From positions 1-64,000 of the forward strand of contig JAUNUK010000002.1 of NCBI GenBank assembly GCA_030538185.1: a stretch of DNA of 64,000 nt, read 5' to 3'. Below are positions 54,191 through 63,335 of the stretch, one piece after another. Made by a program: the position numbers and the translations under genes. Below the pieces are notes generated by a model that had not been told where the DNA came from, searched no databases, and was given only the letters and a program-made list of their open reading frames with translations. Numbering within the stretch: position 1 is the first letter of the stretch; every line of letters starts with the position of its first letter. Source of the stretch: Actinomycetaceae bacterium. Its GTDB lineage: Bacteria; Actinomycetota; Actinomycetes; Actinomycetales; Actinomycetaceae.

Positions 54191-56101
54191 GTGGGCCACA
54201 TGACCCCCGTGATGAACTTTTTTAAGCGCTACCCCATCGTCGCCATAACCCTGGTGATGTTGGTGATTGTCCTGGGACTCGTAGCGTTGGGCCAAAACAA
54301 TATCGCCCAGTGGGTTGCCTCTGCATACGTCTTGGTTATTGTCGCCATCACAACCGTTGACATGGCCAAAGACATTATGCGCGGGCACTGGGGTCTGGAC
54401 ATTTTGGCGGTAGTCGCCATGTGTGCTGCCGTGGCAGTGGGCGAATACTTGGCCGCCTTGATCATCGTCCTCATGCTCAGCGGTGGCGAAGCGCTAGAAG
54501 ATTTCGCAGCCAACCGAGCCAAGGCCGAATTGACGGCACTCTTAGACAGGGCGCCGCAGGTCGCACACCGAAGCCGCAGTCACGACGCGTCGTCCTCGCC
54601 AAACCCGGCAAACCCGGCAAACTCCCCAAACTCAGCGGAGGAAGTGACCGAAGATATCCCTGTGGACCAAGTCCAGGTCGGCGACATCCTGCTGATCAAG
54701 CCAGCCGAGGTCGTCCCGGTGGACGGTGAACTGATTGAAGCAGAAGCCCAGTTCGACGAATCCTCCCTGACAGGCGAATCCCTGCCCATCACCCGACGGG
54801 CAGGTGAATCCGTCATGTCGGGTGCACTCAACGGTCAGCGTGCCGTACACATCCGCGCTACCGCTACCGCAGCAGACTCGCAGTACCAGCGCATTATCGC
54901 CCTGGTTCAAGAAGCCGAGGAACAAAAGGCGCCCACCGTGCGCATAGCTGACCGTTTCGCGGTCCCATTTACAGTCGTCTCTCTGGGTGTGGCAGCCACC
55001 GCCTGGTGGCTATCAGGAGATCCGGTGCGTTTCGCAGAGGTCTTGGTATTGGCAACCCCATGTCCATTGCTGATTGCTGCGCCCGTTGCCTTTATGGGCG
55101 GCATGTCCAGGGCGGCAAAATCCGGTGTCATCGTCAAGGGCGGGGCCACCTTGGAAGGCTTGGCAAAGGCGGCATCTGTCGGTTTCGACAAGACGGGGAC
55201 GCTCAGTTACGGGCAGCCCACCATCGTCCGTATAGATACGGCCTCCAACATTGCCGAGGACGAATTGCTCCGACTTGCCGCTTCCGCTGAACAGTATTCC
55301 TCGCACGTCCTGGCCGCAGGGATCATTCAGGCTGCGCTCGAGCGTAAACTGGCCTTATCGCCTGGTGAGGATGCCGAGGAAATAGCGACCAACGGTGTTG
55401 CGGCGAAAGTCGATGGGCGCCAGGTGGTTGTCGGCAAGCTGTCGTTCATTCAGCAGACGGACCCTCAGGCCGTGTCTGCAGCCCTTCAACCCGGTCAAAC
55501 GGCGGTATCTGTTGCCATTGATGGACGCTTTGCGGGCAATATCGTGATGGCCGATGCGCTGCGTTCCAATGCGGCGGCGACGGTGGGTGCCCTGCGTGAT
55601 GAGGGCATCAAGAACGTCGCAATGCTGACCGGGGACAATGAGGAAACCGCGCAGGCTTTGGCTGCGCAAGCCACCATTACGCAGGTGCATGCGCACTTGT
55701 TGCCTCAAGACAAAGTGCACCTGGTCGCCGAACTTCCGAAGCCTGCGATCATGGTGGGCGATGGCATTAACGACGCACCTGTTTTGGCTGCTGCCGATGT
55801 GGGTATCGCTATGGGCGCGCGCGGTTCAACTGCCGCTAGCGAGTCGGCCGACGTTGTGATTATGCGCGATGATATTGGCAAGGTGGCTCAAGCCGTGACG
55901 ATCGGTAAGCACACCTACACGGTGGCCTTACAGGCGATTTGGATCGGCATTATCTTGTCGATGGGCCTGATGCTGGTTGCCTCTTTCGGCTATATTCCAG
56001 CAGTTGCGGGTGCCTTAACCCAGGAGCTCGTGGACTTAGCCTGCATCCTGTATGCCCTACGGGCCCTCACTGGCGGAACAAAACATGTGGTCGAACTGTA
56101 G
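54191..56101 (+). CDS. Heavy-metal P-type ATPase with TPC motif
   Basis: This 636-residue P1B-type pump has FDKTGTLS (phosphorylated Asp near residue 333), LTGESLP (actuator domain, about 194), VGDGINDAPVLAAADVGIAMG (hinge, about 523; given in parts) and two C-terminal helices. The membrane metal motif is ATPCPLL (about 289), that is TPC instead of CPC. No N-terminal metal-binding CxxC domain is present. The actuator carries a low-complexity NPANPANSPNS insert (about residue 140). The metal is uncertain. GTG at 54191 or ATG at 54200/54209 may be the start. Confidence 0.88.
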   Translation: MGHMTPVMNFFKRYPIVAITLVMLVIVLGLVALGQNNIAQWVASAYVLVIVAITTVDMAKDIMRGHWGLDILAVVAMCAAVAVGEYLAALIIVLMLSGGEALEDFAANRAKAELTALLDRAPQVAHRSRSHDASSSPNPANPANSPNSAEEVTEDIPVDQVQVGDILLIKPAEVVPVDGELIEAEAQFDESSLTGESLPITRRAGESVMSGALNGQRAVHIRATATAADSQYQRIIALVQEAEEQKAPTVRIADRFAVPFTVVSLGVAATAWWLSGDPVRFAEVLVLATPCPLLIAAPVAFMGGMSRAAKSGVIVKGGATLEGLAKAASVGFDKTGTLSYGQPTIVRIDTASNIAEDELLRLAASAEQYSSHVLAAGIIQAALERKLALSPGEDAEEIATNGVAAKVDGRQVVVGKLSFIQQTDPQAVSAALQPGQTAVSVAIDGRFAGNIVMADALRSNAAATVGALRDEGIKNVAMLTGDNEETAQALAAQATITQVHAHLLPQDKVHLVAELPKPAIMVGDGINDAPVLAAADVGIAMGARGSTAASESADVVIMRDDIGKVAQAVTIGKHTYTVALQAIWIGIILSMGLMLVASFGYIPAVAGALTQELVDLACILYALRALTGGTKHVVEL

Positions 56102-56328
56102 GAAGCCGAACTGAAGGCGGCCACAAAGGAAAATAACATTCAACACTTGTTGCTACATACGGTTGTTATCTGCTGTCTTGTGGAGCAGAAACGAAAGTAC
56201 CTCACAAAGGTGAACGCAAATGTGACAAACTGAAAGCATTTGTGTTCAAAAGTGAACGCAATCTTTGTGGTGACAATAGCTGTGACCTGCCGTGACGGTG
56301 ACGGAGATTTTTTCCTGTCTAAATCCCC

Positions 56329-56357
56329 TTGACCTTTAGCTATACATGTTTTAGTGT
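56329..56357 (+). promoter_or_regulatory. Predicted promoter of the GH3 gene
   Basis: TTGACC (56329-56334), 17 bases, TAGTGT (56352-56357). The 345-base gap 56102-56446 also holds two GTGAACGCAA direct repeats (56211 and 56252), possible regulator sites. Nothing else recognised. Confidence 0.45.
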
Positions 56358-56446
56358 CAACTCTTACAAAGCAAACCAAGGTCACTAAAGTGCCAGCAAG
56401 CAAGGGTGCTTGGAACCGAGCAACGATGCTATGGAAAGGAAGACTT

Positions 56447-58606
56447 GTGTCTTTAAAAAAAAGGCGTGCCTTTAAAACGCTAGCTGCAACATTGGCAGCC
56501 GCAGCTCTGTCATTCGCAGGGATCAGCGCAGCAAACGCAGATACCAACAACACTCCCTTCCCTTGGGAAAACACAGCACTGTCCACCAGTGAGCGGGTGG
56601 AATTGCTGCTGGGTGCCATGAGTGAAGATCACTTGATCAATATGTTGCACGGGGACTCCAACCTTATTGGTGGACGCACGACACCTGGTGGGCCTCCGTC
56701 CACCGGATATATTCGTCCCATCCCAGAGTTGCGTGTACCCGCCCTCGTCTTGACTGATGGCCCTGCGGGTTTGCGCAACGGTGAGGCCGCAACTGCTCTG
56801 CCCGCCCCCATCGCACAAGCCGCAACCTTTAACAGGCAACTGGCCTACGACTACGGCAAACTGATCGGTGAAGAAACCAAACAACGCGGAATCGACCTGT
56901 TGTTTGCCCCTGGCTTTAACCTGGCGCGTGTCCCGGAAGCCGGGCGCACCTTTGAATACCTGGGCGAAGACCCATACCTGGCTGGCACCTTGGCTGCAGC
57001 CAACACCAATGGTATTCAGGATGCTGGCATTATGGCCACCTTGAAGCACTATGTGGCCAATAACCAGGAAACAAACCGCACCTTGTCTTCATCCAATGTT
57101 GACCCGCGCACACTGCGTGAAATCTATGAAAAACCCTTCAAGATTGCCATTGCCGGCTCAGACCCTGCAGCGGTTATGTGCTCCTACAACAAGATCAATA
57201 ACGAAACCGGTTGTGGGTCAAAGTCGACATTGACCAATGACCTGCGCGGCCTGCTGGACTTCAAGGGCTTTGTTGTCACTGACTACCCGGCCATGTGGGA
57301 CGTCAAAGACCTGGATGCAGGTCTGAACGTTGAGCTGCCTGGCCAGGACTACACCAAGAAGAGCAACATTGAAAAAGCTATTGCCGCAGGCGACCTGACC
57401 TGGGACACAATCAAGCAGCGTGTGCGTGAAACACTCACGCAGATGTTCCGCTTCGGGGTCTTTGACCACCCCTGGGACGCAGCTGCAAAGGATCGTGTGC
57501 GTGTCATTAGTGCCATCGATCCTGCTCCCGGCAATGCCGTGGCACAAAAAACCTTGGAAGAAGGCGCTGTCCTGCTAAAGAACGACGGCATGTTGCCCCT
57601 GGATCCGAACGGAGCCAGCCGCGTCCTGGTTGTGGGCCGCGGGGCAGACGGTGCGATCAGTGGCGGGGGTTCCTCTGGTGTTGTGAACAAACTGGGTGAC
57701 GATAAGGCTTTCGACCAGATCAAAGCCCGTTTAGGTGCTGGCACAAAACTGATCTACAAGTCTGAGTTCGACCCGGCCGGTATTGCTATCGAGGCTAAGA
57801 AAGCCGACTATGTCTTGGTATTCCCGACCATGTGGAACACCGAACTTTTCGATCGCATGAACCTGGATTGGATGCCGCACAACAATAACGCCATTGAGAT
57901 TGCCGCCAAGTACAACGACAAAGTCGCGGTCATTACCCAGGCTGGCGGGCCTACCCTCATGCCGTGGCTGGACAAGGTTGAAGGTGTGCTCAACATTTGG
58001 TACCCCGGTCAGGCAGGCGGCGAAGCAACTGCACGCATCCTGTACGGTGAGGTCAATCCTTCAGGACGCCTACCTCAGACCTTCCCGGCCAGCAATTCAC
58101 AGAAACCTGCCAGCCAGTCCAGGCAGTTCCCTGGCGCGAATGCTGGTTTCCAGTCCTACTATGACGAGGGTGTCTTCATGGGGTATCGCTGGTATGCCAC
58201 CATGGATCAAACACCGCTGTTCCCCTTCGGCTACGGGCTTAGCTACACGGATTTCGAGTATTCAGATTTCCAGCTAGCCCAATCCAGCGGAACACCTGGC
58301 AGCCCAGTGACAGCTCACGTGAAGATCACAAACACAGGCAACTACGCAGGCAAGGTTGCGCCACAGCTTTATGTGAGCAAGCCTGCAACATTGGGTGCTG
58401 TGCCCGCACGCGAACTGGCCTCCTTTGACAAGGTGGAACTTGCCCCAGGCGAGAGCAAGGTTGTCGCCCTACAGGTCGACCCCTTACAGCTATCTGTTTT
58501 CGATACAGGCTCCAATGACTTCGTCGTGCCGCGTGGAAACTACACCTTCCACATAGCCGACAATGTCAACGACCTGAAGGCAAGTATCGGTTACACGGTT
58601 CGTTAG
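56447..58606 (+). CDS. Secreted glycoside hydrolase family 3 enzyme
   Basis: This 719-residue beta-glucosidase-like protein has a signal peptide (SLKKRRAFKTLAATLAAAAL, cleavage near ISAANA). Then come the GH3 N-terminal barrel (LTDGPAGLRNG, GTLAAANTNGIQDAG), the nucleophile Asp279 in FVVTDYPAMWD, the GH3 C-terminal domain (LLKNDGMLPLD, IWYPGQAGGEATA, YGEVNPSGRLPQTFP) and a fibronectin-III-like end domain. GTG at 56447 has AAAGGA eight bases upstream and starts the signal peptide exactly; the earlier frame from 56354 is rejected. It would act on exported or host-derived beta-glycosides. Confidence 0.92.
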   Translation: MSLKKRRAFKTLAATLAAAALSFAGISAANADTNNTPFPWENTALSTSERVELLLGAMSEDHLINMLHGDSNLIGGRTTPGGPPSTGYIRPIPELRVPALVLTDGPAGLRNGEAATALPAPIAQAATFNRQLAYDYGKLIGEETKQRGIDLLFAPGFNLARVPEAGRTFEYLGEDPYLAGTLAAANTNGIQDAGIMATLKHYVANNQETNRTLSSSNVDPRTLREIYEKPFKIAIAGSDPAAVMCSYNKINNETGCGSKSTLTNDLRGLLDFKGFVVTDYPAMWDVKDLDAGLNVELPGQDYTKKSNIEKAIAAGDLTWDTIKQRVRETLTQMFRFGVFDHPWDAAAKDRVRVISAIDPAPGNAVAQKTLEEGAVLLKNDGMLPLDPNGASRVLVVGRGADGAISGGGSSGVVNKLGDDKAFDQIKARLGAGTKLIYKSEFDPAGIAIEAKKADYVLVFPTMWNTELFDRMNLDWMPHNNNAIEIAAKYNDKVAVITQAGGPTLMPWLDKVEGVLNIWYPGQAGGEATARILYGEVNPSGRLPQTFPASNSQKPASQSRQFPGANAGFQSYYDEGVFMGYRWYATMDQTPLFPFGYGLSYTDFEYSDFQLAQSSGTPGSPVTAHVKITNTGNYAGKVAPQLYVSKPATLGAVPARELASFDKVELAPGESKVVALQVDPLQLSVFDTGSNDFVVPRGNYTFHIADNVNDLKASIGYTVR

Positions 58607-58619
58607 TTTCGCATATAAG

Positions 58620-58663
58620 AAGGCTGGTGGCGCGGGTTGCCCTTTCCCCGCACCACCAGCCTT
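58620..58663 (+). terminator. GH3 terminator
   Basis: AAGGCTGGTGGCGCGGG (58620-58636) pairs with CCCGCACCACCAGCCTT (58647-58663), 17 bp with one mismatch, right after the GH3 stop codon. No strong U-run follows. Confidence 0.7.
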
Positions 58664-58678
58664 CCCTTATGTTCAATT

Positions 58679-58718
58679 GCCGAGGGCGGCCACATAAAGA
58701 CTGCCGCCCTTGGCTCTT
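58679..58718. terminator. Second hairpin made from an inverted CCGAGGGCG motif pair
   Basis: GCCGAGGGCGGC (58679-58690) pairs with GCCGCCCTTGGC (58703-58714), one wobble, followed by TCTTTC. It lies between the convergent GH3 and amidotransferase genes. It is the second case in which two copies of the dispersed motif form a terminator-type stem. Confidence 0.75.
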
Positions 58719-59450
58719 TCACGCGAAGACGTCAGCCCTTCTTGCCTTGTACTCCAGGACCTGAGTTGCGAAGGCGTGCGCAATGGCCTGTCCGACTTTC
58801 TTGACCTGTTCGTCTGCCTCCAGCAGCCCACGTCGCGCCTCCTCCCTGTCCAGCCCTGCCCGTGCTGCGGTAAAGCCCATCTCATCGGGAGTGGCCTCTG
58901 GGTGAAACTGCACGCCCAAGGCACTGCCATAGCGGAATGCTTGGTTGGGGTACAGCTCGGTGCGAGCCAGCTCCAAGGCACCGGGCGGTAAAACAGTGAC
59001 CGCATCATTATGGGATTCAGGCACAATGCAGGGGCCGTCCTTTGCGAGAGCACCCACAACCGGGTCGCCCTCGGCAACGGGTAGCCATGAAAGGCTGGCC
59101 GCGCCGTGCTCTCCTCCGCGGGAATCTGCCACGGAAACCTGGCCGCCCAAGGCAGAAGCCAAGGTCTGATGGCCCAGACAAATCCCCAAAACCGGCATAT
59201 CAGCGGCAATGGCTGCCCGCAAAAGTGACTTAATGTCGGCCATCCACGGGTTTTGCGCCTCAGATTCAGCGTTGGTTGACCCGCCCAGCATGATTAGTCC
59301 ATCCTTGATGTCCTCAATGTCCGGAACCTCGCCCTTCCACACATCGATAAGTTCCCAGGTGATGTTCTTTTCAGTAAGCCAACCCTCAAAACGTGACAGT
59401 GGGACCTCGGGGTCAGGTTTCAAAACCGTGATAACCGCAGATGGATACAT
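58719..59450 (-). CDS. Class I glutamine amidotransferase-like protein
   Basis: This is a 243-residue stand-alone GATase1 domain. The nucleophile Cys91 is in VLGICLGHQTLASALGG, and the His183/Glu185 pair is in GVQFHPEATPDE. It resembles GMP-synthase-glutaminase-like proteins encoded without a synthase partner, whose physiological substrates may be gamma-glutamyl compounds rather than free glutamine. ATG at 59450. It runs the same way as the methyltransferase gene 56 bases upstream, with no sign of functional linkage. Confidence 0.87.
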   Translation of the reverse strand: MYPSAVITVLKPDPEVPLSRFEGWLTEKNITWELIDVWKGEVPDIEDIKDGLIMLGGSTNAESEAQNPWMADIKSLLRAAIAADMPVLGICLGHQTLASALGGQVSVADSRGGEHGAASLSWLPVAEGDPVVGALAKDGPCIVPESHNDAVTVLPPGALELARTELYPNQAFRYGSALGVQFHPEATPDEMGFTAARAGLDREEARRGLLEADEQVKKVGQAIAHAFATQVLEYKARRADVFA

Positions 59451-59506
59451 GTCCAGAATGGTAACCGTAATTGGCCCACGGATAAAATGGACTCAACACA
59501 GTGTGG

Positions 59507-60379
59507 CTAATCCAGGAATGTGACCCTTGGCTTGGGGTCTATTGCAGCCAAACGTTCACGAATTATCTCTATTGCCTGAGGGTTTTCATCGGCGAGGACG
59601 AAACGTCGTCCCAGCTTTGCCGCCACTGCCCCCGTGGTCCCAGAGCCCGCAAAGAAATCGAGGACCCAATCATCTGGTCTGGAACTGGCGTGAATGATCC
59701 TGCGTAAAATACCTTCTGGTTTTTGTGTGGCGTAGCCTGTTTTTTCTTTGCCCGTGGGGGAGACAATCGTGTGCCACCACACGTCTGTGGGCAACTTGCC
59801 ACGCGCTGCTTTTTCGGGTGTGACCAGGCCGGGGGCCATGTAGGGTTCTCGGTCAACCTCGGCGGAATCGAAGAAGTAGGCATCTGGGTTTTTTACGTAG
59901 ACCAGGATATTGTCGTGTTTCGCCGGCCAACGTTTCGTGGAACGTGCGCCATAGTCGTAGGCCCAAATGATTTCGTTAAGGAAACACTCGCGCCCAAAAA
60001 GCGCATCTAACAGGACTTTTGCATAGTGAACCTCGCGGTAATCCAGGTGCAGATACAGGGTTCCACTCGGTGCCAAAATGCGCCAGGCTTCTTCCAGGCG
60101 CGGTTGTAAAAAACCCCAATAGTCTTCAAAAGCGTCGTTGTACTGTGTGATGTGTCCCTTGAGGGTTTCATAGGACATGCCCTGGAAACCGATCCTCTGG
60201 CCTTCTGTGCTTCGCACAGTCCGAAGGGACTGACGTGTTTGGACCTTGCCTGTATTGAAAGGAGGATCGACATAGATTAGCTGAATGGTCTCCTTGGGCA
60301 AGGTGCGCAAAAATTCTAGGTTGTCACCGTGGAACACCAGGTTAGGGCCGTCACTGGTCCAGGTTTGTGTCAAGGGCAT
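59507..60379 (-). CDS. Solitary DNA methyltransferase, beta class (N4-C or N6-A)
   Basis: This is a 290-residue DNA methyltransferase. The catalytic motif IV DPPF (residues 38-41) comes before the SAM motif FAGSGTT (residues 243-249), which is the beta-class order. The segment between them, including FLQPRLEEAWRILAPSGTLYLH-type motif V (given loosely), is the usual core plus a target-recognition region. No endonuclease gene is adjacent, so it is an orphan enzyme, either regulatory or a relic of a restriction system. Target sequence unknown. ATG at 60379. Confidence 0.88.
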   Translation of the reverse strand: MPLTQTWTSDGPNLVFHGDNLEFLRTLPKETIQLIYVDPPFNTGKVQTRQSLRTVRSTEGQRIGFQGMSYETLKGHITQYNDAFEDYWGFLQPRLEEAWRILAPSGTLYLHLDYREVHYAKVLLDALFGRECFLNEIIWAYDYGARSTKRWPAKHDNILVYVKNPDAYFFDSAEVDREPYMAPGLVTPEKAARGKLPTDVWWHTIVSPTGKEKTGYATQKPEGILRRIIHASSRPDDWVLDFFAGSGTTGAVAAKLGRRFVLADENPQAIEIIRERLAAIDPKPRVTFLD

Positions 60380-60438
60380 GGCCCCATAGTAGACCGTCTA
60401 AGGGTTTTAGTGCTGTGGCCACAACCGCAGAAAGCAAG

Positions 60439-60461
60439 AGGGCCGGGATAGCCCCGGCCCT
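60439..60461 (-). terminator. Terminator of the chemotaxis receptor gene
   Basis: AGGGCCGGG / CCCGGCCCT with a five-base loop, lying 17 bases after the receptor stop codon on the minus strand and followed on that strand by CTTGCTTTC. Confidence 0.75.
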
Positions 60462-60477
60462 ACAAGCAATGAAACCC

Positions 60478-62127
60478 CTAGTATTTGAACACTTGGACCT
60501 GTTCTTGCATCTGCCTGGAGTGGCCATGCAAAGCACTGACAGAATCAGCGATATTTCCAGTGGCCTCGTGGGCTTCGTTGACGGTACCGGAAAGGGAGGT
60601 GATATTGTCGGCAATCTGCGTGGTCCCGTCAGCTGCCTCTGATGCAGAACGACTCATCTCTTGGGTCGTGGCAGTCTGTTGTTCCACGGCAGATGCAATC
60701 GACATCTGATACTCATTAATTTGAGTGATGATCGCATTGATTTCTTCCAAAGCGGTCACGGCTTGGTCAGTGTCGCCCTGGATTTGTTGGACACGGTTTG
60801 AGATATCCTCCGTGGCCTTGGCGGTCTCACTGGCTAGCTCTTTGACCTCACCGGCAACGACGGCAAAGCCCTTGCCAGCCTCCCCAGCCCTGGCTGCCTC
60901 GATGGTGGCATTGAGGGCAAGCAGGTTGGTCTGTTCTGCAATGGAGTTAATGGTCTTGATGACCTCACCGATTTCCTGCGAGGACACACCCAGCTTGGCA
61001 ACAATCTTATTGGTTTCTGCGGCCATGGTTGTGGCACTGGTGGCCACGCGGGCAGCCTCATTAGCATTTTGTGAAATCTCGCGAATAGAGGCACCCATTT
61101 CCTCTGCTCCTGCTGCAACAGTAGCCACAGAGGCAGATACCTCATTGGCCGCCGCCGCCATGATCTCAGATTGAGCCCCAGCTTCTGCGACATTGTTTGT
61201 GAAAGCCTCAACGGCGTTGCTCAGTCGTGTCGTATCGGTGAGGAGCGCTTCCGAGGTCGTCACCGAGCCGTGCATGAGGTTACGCAGGCCATCTTGTGCT
61301 GAGGCTAGAGCGGTCGCAACTGCCCCAAACTCGTCTTTTCGGCTTGTGTCGGGTCGGTGGGTCAGGTCGCCATCGGCCATGGACATGGCTGCTTGACGTA
61401 GGTCATGAACAGAATGCATGGTTCGCTTGATCAGGAAGGTGAAACCGAGGGCGGTTAACACGACCGTGGCAAGCACCAAGGCCAAGGTAATAAAGTTTCC
61501 TGTCGTATTGGAAGACTGAGCCTTTGCGTCAATCCCGGCTACACGCGCATTGATCAGCCCATTGACCTCGCCAACGGCATTACCGAAGGCGGCCCTGGCC
61601 TTTGCTGCATCACCAAGGGTCATGGCTTTCGCTTTCTCAAAGGACTCTGGGGTTCCTGCCTTAAGCAGCGGAAGTATTTTGGCATCCATGGCGCTATAGG
61701 CAGCCCAAGTCTCTTCAACAGTCTTCATGCCTGCTTGTTCATCGGGGGCCAATTCATTAACGGGGATCTTGCCAATTAGCTCGTTCATTTGGTCAACTCC
61801 GGCCAAATACGCGGCATGGCTACCATCAGCGCTATCCAATGCTTTCGGATTGTCCTGTGCCTCGAGAACATATCCGTTTTGTGCTACTCCCAGATTAGAG
61901 GCTGAGGAACGCATTACTGAAGTAGTGATTGCGCTTTGACGCACGTAGTTGATTTCTGAAATTGAAGACCGGTAGCTTGCTCCTGAGACATACCCCATAA
62001 GGGCCACGGCAATAATTGAAATGGTAGAGAACACACCGATAACGATCATCCACATGCGCAGACCGCCACGTTGCACCCCTCTCTTTATAGTGCGAGGTTT
62101 TTCTTGGGTGACTGCGGCATCGCTCAT
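60478..62127 (-). CDS. Methyl-accepting chemotaxis protein
   Basis: This is a 549-residue transmembrane receptor. TM1 is at about residues 26-48; a four-helix-bundle sensor domain (about 50-210) follows, then TM2 ([18 protein letters not shown], about 213-235), a HAMP domain (about 236-290) and the signalling coiled coil. The hairpin tip [19 protein letters not shown] lies near residue 400. It should pass ligand signals to CheA/CheW. There is no C-terminal NWETF-type tether. GGAG precedes the ATG. No other che or fla genes are in the window. The upstream 137-base gap shows no recognisable riboswitch. Confidence 0.95.
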   Translation of the reverse strand: MSDAAVTQEKPRTIKRGVQRGGLRMWMIVIGVFSTISIIAVALMGYVSGASYRSSISEINYVRQSAITTSVMRSSASNLGVAQNGYVLEAQDNPKALDSADGSHAAYLAGVDQMNELIGKIPVNELAPDEQAGMKTVEETWAAYSAMDAKILPLLKAGTPESFEKAKAMTLGDAAKARAAFGNAVGEVNGLINARVAGIDAKAQSSNTTGNFITLALVLATVVLTALGFTFLIKRTMHSVHDLRQAAMSMADGDLTHRPDTSRKDEFGAVATALASAQDGLRNLMHGSVTTSEALLTDTTRLSNAVEAFTNNVAEAGAQSEIMAAAANEVSASVATVAAGAEEMGASIREISQNANEAARVATSATTMAAETNKIVAKLGVSSQEIGEVIKTINSIAEQTNLLALNATIEAARAGEAGKGFAVVAGEVKELASETAKATEDISNRVQQIQGDTDQAVTALEEINAIITQINEYQMSIASAVEQQTATTQEMSRSASEAADGTTQIADNITSLSGTVNEAHEATGNIADSVSALHGHSRQMQEQVQVFKY

Positions 62128-62264
62128 ATTTACTCCAAATCAACTTGACGTACATAGTAAGGGGTAGGCAACCTGGGGGCTTCCCTCCCAAATAGTCTCA
62201 TCGTCTAGTTTCCATCAAATATTAAGGAAATGCTAGTTAGACAGGGATTCAGGTAATTCTCATC

Positions 62265-63335
62265 TTAGCGAGAAGTATTAGGTATCTGTTTTTCGACAGT
62301 AGATAAAACCGTGCAGCAAGCTTCTGTGTCAATGTGAATAAACATGTTTTGACCGGGATGCAAAGGAGCTTGTGAATTTAAGTTTTCATTTACTGTAAAG
62401 ACTACATCTGACATTTCATATGGTGTCAAAGAAAGCATTGTGTAGCCCTTTCCGGTCTCTTTCTTGAATATGCGTGTTCGTACACAAGAGGCTTGCCCTT
62501 CATGGTTACACGGTTTAATCGCAAGAGGGCCCAAGGCTAAACGTTCCTGTGGCGACATATCGCGCGAAAGCACAATCCCTAACCGCAGACATGATTCTTG
62601 ATCTAAGAAAGGACCATAACCCAGGAACTCAGCAACTTCTTGTGTGACCGGGTTCTTCCACAGGTTGTGGGGCGTATCCAAAGCAGCCAGCTTTCCGTCG
62701 ATCATGACACCGATATGGTCAGCAACAGCAAATGCCTCATCCTGGTCATGAGTGACATACAGGGCCGTCGTTTTCGATTTCGTTAAAACCTCACGTAAAA
62801 GCGAAGACAGTTGAGCTTTCAAATGCGTGTCGAGGGCGGATAGTGGTTCATCAAGAAGTAAAAGTTTTGGCCTGGAGGCAAGGGCTCTGGCGAGGGCCAC
62901 TCGTTGAGCTTGCCCTCCAGACAAGGTCTGAACTGCACGATCCTCAAAACCAGGCAGGCCAACCATGTCGAGTAACTCTTTGACGCGCGCCTTTTGTTCT
63001 TCACGGTTCATGATTTTGTGCAGGCCGTACGCCACATTACCTGCGACGTTCCTATGAGAAAACAGTTGTCCTTCTTGGAACATGAGGCCAAAACCGCGCA
63101 AGTGTACCGGTACGTGAGCTAGGTCTTCCCCATCCCAAGCCACTCGCCCTCGGGAAGTCTTTTCTAGACCGACAACGGCGCGCAACAATGAGGTCTTGCC
63201 ACACCCGGAAGCACCTAAAACGGCTAAGGTTTGGCCTTTCTCCAGGTGCAGACTCACGCCATTGACTGCCGTGTTGCTGCCGTAGCGCAGCTCAATATCT
63301 TCAAGGATCAGGCCTTGGGAAGTGTGTGTGCTCAT
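62265..63335 (-). CDS. ABC transporter ATP-binding protein (Fe3+/thiamine-type importer)
   Basis: A 356-residue ATPase: Walker A GASGCGKTSLL (residues 41-51), LSGGQAQRVALARAL signature (about 136), LLLLDEPLSALD Walker B, and an H-loop VTHDQDEA. About 110 extra C-terminal residues form a TOBE-like regulatory domain. The cassette type (CysA/PotA/FbpC/ThiQ cluster) and its partner permease fit import of ferric iron, thiamine or a similar substrate; I cannot choose between them. The ATG overlaps the permease stop codon by four bases. Confidence 0.9.
   Translation of the reverse strand: MSTHTSQGLILEDIELRYGSNTAVNGVSLHLEKGQTLAVLGASGCGKTSLLRAVVGLEKTSRGRVAWDGEDLAHVPVHLRGFGLMFQEGQLFSHRNVAGNVAYGLHKIMNREEQKARVKELLDMVGLPGFEDRAVQTLSGGQAQRVALARALASRPKLLLLDEPLSALDTHLKAQLSSLLREVLTKSKTTALYVTHDQDEAFAVADHIGVMIDGKLAALDTPHNLWKNPVTQEVAEFLGYGPFLDQESCLRLGIVLSRDMSPQERLALGPLAIKPCNHEGQASCVRTRIFKKETGKGYTMLSLTPYEMSDVVFTVNENLNSQAPLHPGQNMFIHIDTEACCTVLSTVEKQIPNTSR

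Noticed and set aside
62128..62264. Cyclic-di-GMP riboswitch upstream of the chemotaxis receptor
   Set aside because: The minus-strand leader has a short GGGAAGCCCC hairpin but lacks the conserved GEMM core bases.
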